From Letharia columbiana (lineage: Eukaryota; Ascomycota; Lecanoromycetes; Lecanorales; Parmeliaceae): a stretch of 64,000 nt of DNA. The stretch's first letter is position 1; the number at the start of each line of letters is the position of its first letter. Made by a program: the position numbers and the translations under genes. Location of the stretch: NCBI RefSeq assembly GCF_014066305.1, contig NW_023501036.1, positions 321,501 to 385,500 on the forward strand, read 5' to 3'. The notes under the pieces are model-generated. The model was not told where the DNA came from, ran no database searches, and saw only the letters and a program-made list of their open reading frames with translations. Shown here piece by piece: positions 11,846 through 19,679 of this stretch.

Positions 11846-12673
11846 TCACTCCTGGGGGTCAAATTTGGTATCGTTGCTGAAAGCTTCCCACTCATCACAG
11901 ATCTCCATCTTCTTCGAGCAATTACCACGTAGTTTTTCGACCGCGTCCGCACCGACGCGAAATATAGCAGGTATGGTCTTGCCTGCGGCCTTGCCTTCTG
12001 ACCGTACCATATCCACGATGCGATCCGCCGCCTTCCTCGGATCGCCCTGTTGGGTGTTGTGCAACGCATTGACTTCAGCTTGGTATAGCTTGTTAAATTT
12101 TGCGCAATCAGGGAGTGCTAAGTTGGCCAATTTTGATGTTGGTGGGGGCGAAGATGTTGGTCCGATAATAGCCTGGTACAATGAGGCAGCACTGGATACC
12201 GAACGGGGAAATCTCTTCTCGGAGACAATCTACCATGCCTTGTGACATTGACTGTATCAGCAAACTAGATTCGAGGTAGAAATAGCACCGAGGGCGGCTG
12301 CCGAGGAGACGTACTTTCGAGAGCACCTTTGGCGGCGGAGTGGGCACCTGCCCCAACTGCACCAGTGTAGGCTCTGGGAGATTTTGGGGAGCTCTTCAAC
12401 GAGGGCGGCTTCGATGTATCCTGCGTTGTTGACGAGCACGTCAATTCCACCATGAATACCCAACACTTCTCCGACCTTGGCATCGTGTTCGGTCTGAGGT
12501 GCGGTCACATCAAGGTCTAGGATCGCAGCACTTGCATCTTTGAGATGTTGAAGTCGCTCGTGGCCTCGTCTGGCTGTGGCTATCACATGATTCCCTTTTG
12601 CTAAGATGCTGTGGACGAATTGTTTCCCAAAGCCAGACGAGGTGCTGGTGTCAAGCCAAGCGAGTGGCGGCAT
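11846..12673 (-). pseudogene. Short-chain dehydrogenase/reductase pseudogene
   Basis: From ATG 12673 the frame begins with a classical SDR N-terminus (S-S-G-F-G ... V-I-A-T-A-R-R, then D-V-L-V-N-N-A-G-Y). It breaks after A-L-V-E-E-L near 12390: about 50 residues including the catalytic-Ser region are missing, and the reading resumes one frame over at A-Y-T-G-A-V-G-A-G-A-H-S-A-A-K. There the YxxxK catalytic motif reads H-S-A-A-K (Tyr to His), and the first Gly of TGxxxGxG is Ser. An intron (donor GTACGT near 12313, acceptor near 12235) still splices into C-L-R-E-E-I-S-P-F-G-I, then a GGG run at 12111-12113 causes a +1 shift before D-C-A-K-F-N-K. The C-terminal ~90 residues end at TGA 11848-11846. 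Four independent lesions make a functional enzyme very unlikely. Confidence 0.85.
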
Positions 12674-13164
12674 GATGCTTGAAACACAAAATGATTTCGG
12701 AGAAGTAGTCACCCCATCACTTAGCCTTTGTCGAGCCTCAGGGGCACAGATGATGCTATTTCGGCATTCAACCGTGAACCGTACTAAGATTTTAATCCAT
12801 GCCTTGCAGTTAAATACGCTCTCACGTTTACTAGTAGAATATGGAATCGATCGCCATTGAAGAATGCAGCTGGCGTGGTTCAGATGGAGCATTGGACGTT
12901 TCATTTAATTGTAGAACCTGACGGGGCAGATGGCTTCAGGCCAATGAAAGACTTCTTATGCCAATAGTATGACACAACGGCACGAAACCCGAAGAGCACC
13001 TGGGGGGGGTGGCGAAGCGATTATTAAAGATTCTTTAGCCGATGGGCAGTGTGGTGGCGGGGCCAACCATGAGGAAGGAAAAATCGCCCGAAGAGAATGG
13101 CGACGTGGTAAAAAGTGAAGAAGCCATAATCAGTTTTTGTGGTGGGTGGGTGATTTTGATCACA
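12674..13164. other. Intergenic, no gene seen
   Basis: Upstream of the SDR pseudogene and downstream of the SINE-like element tail. The short frames carry no recognisable domains. Confidence 0.45.
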
Positions 13165-13424
13165 TTGGAAGAAAACAAAAACAAAAACAAAAACAAAAAG
13201 AAAATAAAAAGGCCCAGAGTCGGTATCGAACCAAGGAGCAAAAGGAAAATCACCCAGACTACAGGAGCTCCAGCTTTATTTATTAAAGACTGTGCATATT
13301 CATCTGGATGCAAACCCTCGAACCGACGTTAGTGGCAATGCTGTACTAGGCCAAAGCTGGATGAGTAAGGCCTCATCAGTTTTAACTTGGGTGTTCCAGT
13401 GTAAACCACTAGGCCATACTGCTC
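13165..13424 (-). mobile_element. tRNA-derived SINE-like element
   Basis: Read on the minus strand, this segment has an RNA polymerase III A-box match TGGCCTAGTGG at 13416-13406, a second A-box-like GGCCTAGTACAG at 13352-13341, a B-box core GGTTCGAGGG at 13324-13315 and a second B-box-like GGTTCGATACC at 13232-13222. It ends in a pyrimidine-rich tail with four TTTTTG-type repeats (13200-13171). Internal pol III promoter boxes plus a 3' simple-repeat tail are the hallmarks of tRNA-derived SINEs; the two box pairs suggest a dimeric head. I could not fold a complete tRNA. It could instead be two adjacent tRNA relics beside a microsatellite. Confidence 0.5.
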
Positions 13425-13561
13425 GATGGAAAATATTCGGCTACAAAATAATATATCCTTTATTAAATTTCCTGTGGCCTGAAATTCCTACGACATGCCT
13501 CTGAAGCATCGTATCCTTTTCTTTTAAGCTGACTATACTGTCTACCTTGTGATCGAAGTAA

Positions 13562-15030
13562 GTGTTCTACTCCTTGTCTACGCGCTATGCAATTATACAT
13601 GGGGTCCATGTCTCAGTCCCCAATATGAGCGTTCAGGCCATGTTTTTGGGTCATTTTGCCGATACCCTCGCCACCACAATGTCTTATACAGGGACGTCAG
13701 CCAGACATTTCGCACGACCCTTTGAAAGCCTCGAGCGTTCTTACAAAGCTACCAGCGCAAGCGGTGCAACCTTGGACAGAGAGCACTTTGTCATTAGCGC
13801 TGTCGTTCGACTTCGTCTTAGCCCGTCACTTGAAGATCTCAAACAAGCACTACGGCACGCTTGGAAGATGTTGCGGTACTGACTTCTCTCATATTGCGGC
13901 CTATTGTCAGGGGAAACCTACAACTACCAAGTCCTTACCCTTTCTACCATCGATTCCTAGCTGTCCAAGACGTTCACCACTGAGCAAGTTGCATCCTCCG
14001 CATTCAGCTTGTGCGAGGCATCAGCTTCGATTGAGCTAGCGAAGATGCATCATCTCCCTTATACCTCAGAGTCCTTTTCCGCTCGTTTCATTGACGCATC
14101 GATGGCATCGGATTTCTACGTCTACTCAACCACTTCCTCAAAACACTCGCCCATCCACGGTCCACCCAATTCGGAGACGAGGCTCAAAATCTCTTCATCG
14201 GCCTGGCCGAAGCCGTCAAGGTTCCCTTGGAGGTGACGCTTGAAATGGAGCAGTCTGCTACAGACCTTGTCCTGCAACTCGTCAATAACGTACCGTCAAT
14301 GGGGCTGCCCACCAGCACGAACCCAAACTCCTGGTGGCAGTGCACGCTGCGAGATAACGTTCAATCGGCCACCGACATCTTCCATCCTCGCCCGATGCAA
14401 GGCTTCTGGCGTCAGTGCCACAGCGGCCACGCACGCTGCTGTTGTTTACATAAATTCGCGGAATGCGGATCCCGGAAATCCTGCGGATAGATACACAGCG
14501 TTCTCGAACTTTGACCCGCGCAAATACTGCCCGCCTCCGTATAACAGTGCCAAGAAGGCTGTATCGAACTTCCATACCAAAATTCCAGTGGTCGTCAACC
14601 TTTCCTGTCCCCAAGCGAATGCTGCACAGCTCTAAAAGCTATACAGCTTGCGCTTAAATGCGTCAGGTCAGGAGGAGACTTCTTTTGGTTCCTAGCCTGC
14701 TACATAGAAAAGGTGTACACGCTGTTCACACGACCACCGCGGCCAGTGTCATTGCCGAAGTACGAGCCCAGCCTGAGTAGTTTGCGTGTCATTGATGACG
14801 TTATCGCTCACAACCATGGAGAGACTGTTCAGATTAACGATTTCTGGCTGGGCGTGGAGATTCTGAGTCACCGATTGATGGCATACGTATGGACTCATCA
14901 GGCAAAGTTGAAGCTGAGCGCATGTTACAATAAACGGTTCTATGCTCGCGACTTCGTTGAGTACTTTCAAGGGATCTCCTTTAGCATCGCCAGGATTCAC
15001 AAAGTATACATGCAGAATCTCTTCGAATAA
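13562..15030 (+). pseudogene. HXXXDG-type acyltransferase pseudogene (secondary-metabolite type)
   Basis: Fragments in alternating frames align along a ~480-residue fungal acyltransferase of the CoA-dependent condensation-like superfamily (the group that includes trichothecene-type O-acetyltransferases). The N-terminal piece (13679-13880) has H-F-V-I-S-A-V-V-R-L-R-L. The expected H-x-x-x-D-G region at about 14089-14112 keeps R-I-D-G-I-G, but the Trp codon before it is TGA. A further stop lies near 14008, and frames change near 13875, 14300-14360 and 14600. The C-terminal piece (14713-15030) is open and keeps I-N-D-F-W-L-G-V-E and the S-A-C-Y-N-x-x-F-Y-x-R-D-F-V-E block. TGG to TGA is the change RIP makes on the opposite strand. 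It is inactive as it stands, and the acyl acceptor is unknown. Confidence 0.72.
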
Positions 15031-15319
15031 CCGCCACTCCCCGACATCTCATTTGACGATATCTTCCACGTAGCCAGGGTCAATTCATCTGTCGGTGAGA
15101 TTGCCCTCTGACTCGTCGTCGGCGGTACGATCCTTGCGACATCTTACCGTCAATTCTGTCTCGAAGACGTTATCTTCGGGCCTGAGTCCAAGGCCGACCG
15201 TCGTATATAGCTCTAAGTGGTAGTCCCAGCTTCAAACCTTTAGGTGCCGGCTCCAAGTACTGCTTAGGGCGTTTCATTGCAAAGCGAGAGGTCATAGGGT
15301 TCGAGGCATTGACGGCGCA

Positions 15320-15446
15320 TCGGTACAACTTATTTTCACGGCATCAAGATGCCCGAGGATGATTGGGTCCCGGCGTGGGTATCGGTACAAGTTATCCCTA
15401 CGACATCAAAATTAGGGGTTCCCGAGGATGGTCGGGTCCAGGCGTG
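15320..15446 (+). repeat. Two-copy imperfect tandem repeat (~62-65 bp)
   Basis: Copy 1 (15320-15379) and copy 2 (15382-15446) share TCGGTACAA, ACGRCATCAA, CCCGAGGATG and GGGTCC-GGCGTG in the same order with scattered differences. It is a local duplication in otherwise unassigned sequence. Confidence 0.7.
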
Positions 15447-15796
15447 CCAGCCTACTCTGGGAATCGTAGATAGGGATCTTGCGCACTGTCGCGCCGAGGA
15501 TATGGGGAAAAGTGTGAGACAGCAGTCTGAAAGAACTTGCTATCGTAGGCTCCCGTACCTGTATGGCAGAGAATTGTGGGAAGACCTCAGGATTTGTGCG
15601 TGCGGTGATTTGATAGACGATTGGGGTTTGTCTGAGGACTGAGGACTAATAGCGAATCAAGAAATCAAGATATGGGTGGCAATCTCATAAAACATCAATT
15701 CGAATATATGACATACGTGTCTAACAAACAGCTCTGCGATCGCTCTCTTTCAGAACCAAGCATAAACAATCTCTCCAATCTCTGTTGATGTTCAGG

Positions 15797-15865
15797 ATCA
15801 CGTGATAAGTCAAGCTTTGGCGTCTTGGCGCCTCATGAGCTTGGCGCGAAACTACTTGGCGCGCC
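15797..15865 (+). promoter_or_regulatory. E-box plus three TTGGCGC (E2F/MBF-like) sites
   Basis: The palindromic E-box ATCACGTGAT is at 15797-15806. It is followed by three TTGGCGC motifs starting at 15825, 15841 and 15856; the second reads TTGGCGCGAAA, which contains the SBF/E2F-like CGCGAAA. The cluster lies ~210 bases upstream of the ATG at 16076. G1/S or cell-cycle-linked regulation is an inference from motif identity only. Confidence 0.45.
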
Positions 15866-16075
15866 TCATCCTCATCGCGACCACGGAGTCGCTCTTCCCA
15901 GCACTCTTGGACTGATACAACTACGTGTACTACCTCGTATTTTCCCTATCTCTTCCGGTATCTGGATCGGATTATCTCGGCAACAGCTAGCCTGAGCTAA
16001 CGCGCCAAGATTGTTCCACTTCGTCGCCGCAGGAGATCGTGAGTGAAGCGATCCATCTGACGGACCGTCATCTCA

Positions 16076-16996
16076 ATGCCTCCGCGAATAGGACGCAATG
16101 GCGCCGTCGTCAAACCCTCTTTATCCACCAAGAGTCAACAGACTGCCGGACACACTGCAAGCAAGGTCATTGATTTGACGCGCGAGTCCACCGACGAGAC
16201 GTCTGGAAAGAGTTCTGGAGAAGAGTCGGCAGAAGATGAGGAAATTGACGACGTGCCGGAGCGCCATGGAGAAAGACCTGATGGAAGAAGAGGACACCGA
16301 AATTCGAGTGCTGGCATGCAAGGAAGGGTTTTAGGAGCGGTTAAAGCGAAGGAGTCCATACTGGAATACACCTTCATAGTGACAATCTTGCACCATAGAC
16401 CCTGGGGCATGGGAGACGACCATGCCACAGTTGGTGTGTTTCCCACTGAAAAGGAAGGCGAAGAAGCGGCTTCCAAGGACTTTCTTCAACGGTGTAAAAG
16501 CCAGGCCGATGGGTGGGAATCCGAGTGGCGTCCGCATCCAAGAGATGGCATGCTGCAACTCTGTGGATGCTGTGAAGATGGAGAGGTTGATTCGGAGAGG
16601 TATACGGCTTCGATCAAACGAGTCCAACAAAAGCGAGTGGTCACTGTCCAGCCATGCGTTCCAAGCGCCGCTCAATCCAAACCCAGGGTCGTCAAACCTC
16701 GTCACGTCTACCTCGTCATAGAAGAGCAGAGGATAAACATTGGAACAGACGATCCACGAGGGTTCTACAATGGCCTGGGCGACGCCAAATCTGCCGATAT
16801 ACATGGGATATACGTGGACTTGAGCGCCGCGAACGATTCTGCTCGTGAGATCTATTATGGCATTGTTGGGAAGCTTGATGGCGAGGCAGACACTGTTACC
16901 GACACCTTGAAGAACGGCATGGCCAGGATTCTGGTGGCAAACCACACAAAGATGATGACATATTCTCTCAGTGTCATAAAGAGATCCCTCAAGTAA
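16076..16996 (+). CDS. Protein with two ANxxA-type repeats and a SIM-like motif (306 aa)
   Basis: Intronless frame from ATG 16076 to TAA at 16996. The N-terminal region contains K-V-I-D-L-T followed by an acidic/Ser run (T-S-G-K-S-S-G-E-E-S-A-E-D-E-E), a good match to a SUMO-interacting motif. Two segments then look like copies of one small domain: residues ~98-180 (Y-T-F-I-V-T-I-L ... V-G-V-F-P-T-E-K-E-G-E-E-A-A ... Y-T-A-S-I-K-R-V) and ~214-275 (H-V-Y-L-V-I-E-E ... I-H-G-I-Y-V-D-L-S-A-A-N-D-S-A). Both follow the scheme hydrophobic strand, then GxYxxLxxANxxA helix, seen in abundant uncharacterised filamentous-fungal proteins. No enzyme motif is seen. The promoter carries an E-box and E2F-like sites. 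Possibly nuclear, but there is no direct evidence. Confidence 0.7.
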   Translation: MPPRIGRNGAVVKPSLSTKSQQTAGHTASKVIDLTRESTDETSGKSSGEESAEDEEIDDVPERHGERPDGRRGHRNSSAGMQGRVLGAVKAKESILEYTFIVTILHHRPWGMGDDHATVGVFPTEKEGEEAASKDFLQRCKSQADGWESEWRPHPRDGMLQLCGCCEDGEVDSERYTASIKRVQQKRVVTVQPCVPSAAQSKPRVVKPRHVYLVIEEQRINIGTDDPRGFYNGLGDAKSADIHGIYVDLSAANDSAREIYYGIVGKLDGEADTVTDTLKNGMARILVANHTKMMTYSLSVIKRSLK

Positions 16997-17397
16997 GACA
17001 GATGGTCTCCAGAAGGCATCCCCGAAACCAGCCGGATATGCTGCGATGGTGACTGCTCTGGAGCATTCAACTCTCCTTCTCGTTCAACAGCAACGCCTAT
17101 CTGGCAGAGTATAAAGTCTGCCCAGATGGTCGAAATCTTGGATATTGGCCTCTGAGGGTAGCCACGCGCATGCTGTTGGCCGTACTCCATCGTGCGGCCT
17201 TCAACTACCAGTCTCACATACAGGAATGCAGCCATAAACTTCCAGATCTTTTCTGTGTTCGCACGCAAGCTACGTCATAAATTCTATATGCGATCAAGCG
17301 CCACCCATTCAAGTGCTTCCCCCCTTCTCAACTCCATCCTCCCCGCCAATGTACATTCATCCTCTGCAGTGATGCATCAAGCATACACCAATCAGCC
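16997..17397. other. Intergenic, no gene seen
   Basis: About 400 bases that serve as 3' region of the previous gene and promoter of the next. No additional coding signal was found. Confidence 0.5.
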
Positions 17398-18054
17398 ATG
17401 TTGACTTTTGTCCTGCTGACCCTCCCAAGAGAGATCCGGGATGAAGTCTATAGCCACCTTCTCCAATGCGGTGGCCTCGCGATAATGCGGACTTCTCACC
17501 AAATGAACCAGGAAGCGAGAGATATTCTTTACAGAAAGGCGGTCTACCGAATGTTTTTCAATTACGACGAACGTCCCCAAAACATTCAGCTCAATTATGT
17601 AGCTGTTGTACATATCCAACATTTCAGCCTTCAATTCCAAATGGCCAATCTCACCAACATTCGTCACGCCAACGAAATCAATACTCTCTGTTCTGATAGA
17701 CGCATAATGCGAAGAACTTGCTTAGTCGCTCCAAATTTTAGCGTACAAACATGTGCAGTACTGTCTCGCATCGATCTCGATGGTTTTAGAAGCTTGTCCG
17801 TGTTTCAATGTGTAGTGATACAGGCTGTAGTCAAAGAGGGAGCGGCAGTAACAGAAGATTCATTTCTTGAAAATTGCCGGAGACGCATAACTAGGATGTA
17901 CGTCTCCTTGAGAGAGCAACTTGCGCCAGCTTTGGGGTTTGCAGACAAGCGCAAAGAATATCACCTCACTCGACGGCTTGTCTTCTACCCACGAACGAGG
18001 TCTTCGGCAACACCGACCATGACCCCAGTCACGCACGAGGTCTACCATTTCTAG
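17398..18054 (+). CDS. F-box-like fungal protein (218 aa), family 2 of 2
   Basis: The frame from ATG 17398 to TAG encodes 218 aa. It begins almost at once with T-L-P-R-E-I-R-D-E-V-Y-S-H-L-L, then L-A-I-M-R-T-S-H-Q-M and A-R-D-I-L-Y-R-K, the same module as in the 1024-1986 protein (LPREIRD-Y ... LRTSRQ ... LYK). The rest contains a β-like segment, L-S-V-F-Q-C-V-V-I-Q-A-V and a basic C-terminus. The family is numerous and fast-evolving in Pezizomycotina. Ubiquitin-ligase adaptor function is conceivable, but no Skp1 contact can be shown from sequence alone. No intron is needed. Confidence 0.62.
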   Translation: MLTFVLLTLPREIRDEVYSHLLQCGGLAIMRTSHQMNQEARDILYRKAVYRMFFNYDERPQNIQLNYVAVVHIQHFSLQFQMANLTNIRHANEINTLCSDRRIMRRTCLVAPNFSVQTCAVLSRIDLDGFRSLSVFQCVVIQAVVKEGAAVTEDSFLENCRRRITRMYVSLREQLAPALGFADKRKEYHLTRRLVFYPRTRSSATPTMTPVTHEVYHF

Positions 18055-19068
18055 GCTATGTGCAATTTGGCAGTGCGGCCATCTGGTCGTGGGTGCCTTC
18101 CATTGCATGTTTCTTTGAAGAGATGTTCAAATGTTGGCAGAAAGCAACTTGGGATTACCAACTCGACAGCAACATTACAGTCTAGGCTCTACTGCTGCTA
18201 CTGCTTCGACAAAGGTGCCTACTTCGATGGCTGTCAACCTCCGCAGCGGGGTAATATGTATGCTACTACAGCATAAACTCCGTCAATCTCAAGCTATATA
18301 TGAAGTAAGCGCATGCTCTGACACCTGCTGGGCGATCCTTCCGCGTCTCTGCCCGGAGTCACACCAGATCACCAAGAGTGGGCGTTCGTGTAGCTGGTTG
18401 GCTAGGGAGATAGCCAAATCCCCGTTCTGTGCTTCAGAAAGAGTCAAGGTCCATGAATGTGAGCCCTTGCAAGCCGCAGCGTGATTGTCTTAACGCCTGT
18501 GTAATTCAAGGTTGCATGGTCCTCGAGCCCTTAAAACGACGGGCGCAACGCCTCAGATCTGCCTGCCGAGTGTCATTCCCCTCAGGCCTGCGAAACCACA
18601 GAGCGGAATTACCCCACTTCTGCGGCCTTCTTGAAGTCGCACGAATTTTGTCGTTGATGTCTGAAACCGAAACACCGCCTCGTTGCCGTAAGCGAGGTTG
18701 TGAGGAATACCAAGCGCGTATCCGTGCATTCTTAGCCAACCATTCGAATCCAAGCCACGTGAATTGGCATGGCGATGGCCTCGTGACCCTAATGCTCACG
18801 TTGAAACGTGCTTTTGAGACATGATGAGCCACGATCAAGCAAAGCTGTTGCCTTGCACTGCTTGTTTTCCGCGTGACTGAGTATAAAACGTTGTCCCCTC
18901 ACCCTTTGCCTTCCCGTCCCAAAAACATTCCCCGAATCTCAAAAGCCCCTCCGAGTGACACAAACCCCAAGCGCATCTGTCAATTCGAACCTCTCGCCCA
19001 TCCCTGAGCCCGGTCTCCTATCCCCTTACCCGCCCTCGCACCAAACCCTCTCCGCGAAAGCTCCCTCA
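18055..19068. other. Intergenic with core promoter of microprotein gene
   Basis: No supported gene. Frames at 18429-18824 (+, no ATG near the start) and 18506-18838 (-) lack domains. A TATA-like GTATAAAA lies at 18881-18888, ~180 bases upstream of the 65-aa CDS, followed by a C/T-rich leader typical of fungal transcription starts. Confidence 0.45.
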
Positions 19069-19266
19069 ATGCAAGAATCCCTCTCGGCCGACGAGAAATC
19101 AGCAGCGGTCTTTGCGTACGGCATCATCAGCATCTCGGTCGTCTACGTCCTATCCCACCTCTTGTGGACGAATCGGGCCGCACCTACCAGTAAGCCTCCT
19201 CCCACGCTTCCGATACCGTACACGACAGAAGCCCAAGGCTCACGATCGTCTAGACAAGGAACGTAA
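19069..19266 (+). CDS. Single-pass membrane microprotein (65 aa)
   Basis: The first ATG in the frame is 19069 (an upstream GTG at 18955 would extend it). The 65-aa product has a short acidic N-terminus (L-S-A-D-E-K-S-A), one strongly hydrophobic helix (A-Y-G-I-I-S-I-S-V-V-Y-V-L-S-H-L-L-W, about residues 16-33) and a Pro/Ser/Thr-rich tail. A TATA-like box and pyrimidine-rich leader lie upstream, supporting a real transcription unit. No family is recognised; possibilities include an organelle-membrane small protein or a regulatory microprotein. Confidence 0.5.
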   Translation: MQESLSADEKSAAVFAYGIISISVVYVLSHLLWTNRAAPTSKPPPTLPIPYTTEAQGSRSSRQGT

Positions 19267-19679
19267 ATGAACGCTGCGGCACCTCAGCAAGGGCCTACGA
19301 CTACGGCTAGCACAGCTCGCAGGGACGTTCGCCGGGGGGTTTGTTTTTGGGTTGAGTCCTCAGCTTCGGCGTTGCGTGGAGGATCTGGTGTGGCTGGGAG
19401 TCAGAAGAGGCTTTGGGATAGGGCGATTGCACGGGTTGGCGTTTGTTGGGATTTCGGTGGAAGCTATGGCGACTGGGCATGGAAAGGGTAGGGACGGGTT
19501 GAGTTCTTTGGGGGTTCGCTGTTTCATCGGCTGGGTGTTAGCCTTCTACGTGCGGTTGACAAAACCAGGCACGGGTTTCTTGTATGATACGGGTCGGGTA
19601 CCTGCCCGCTATGCAAGTTATGTACAACGGAAACAAACCACAATATGAACACATTATCAAGCCATCCTCCATAAGCAGT
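19267..19679. other. Convergent 3' intergenic, nothing seen
   Basis: Holds the terminators of the microprotein (plus) and the RBR ligase (minus). Short frames only. Confidence 0.5.

Larger units (their letters stand above)
15031..16075. other. Gene-free stretch with a local duplication and a promoter
   Basis: Degraded coding-like sequence continues to ~15220 (possibly more of the acyltransferase), followed by a two-copy repeat at 15320-15446. From ~15700 the sequence is the promoter of the 16076 gene, with an E-box and E2F-like sites annotated separately. A frame at 15349-15642 covers the repeat and is not credible as a gene. Confidence 0.45.

Noticed and set aside
13042..13332. 96-codon + frame with Lys/Asn run
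   Set aside because: It translates the (CAAAAA)n tail and the B-box region of the SINE-like element.
15349..15642. 97-codon + frame
   Set aside because: Mostly covers the local tandem repeat and has no family resemblance.
18429..18824. 131-codon + frame and overlapping minus frame 18506-18838
   Set aside because: Neither has a good start, a domain or splice context; the strands shadow each other.
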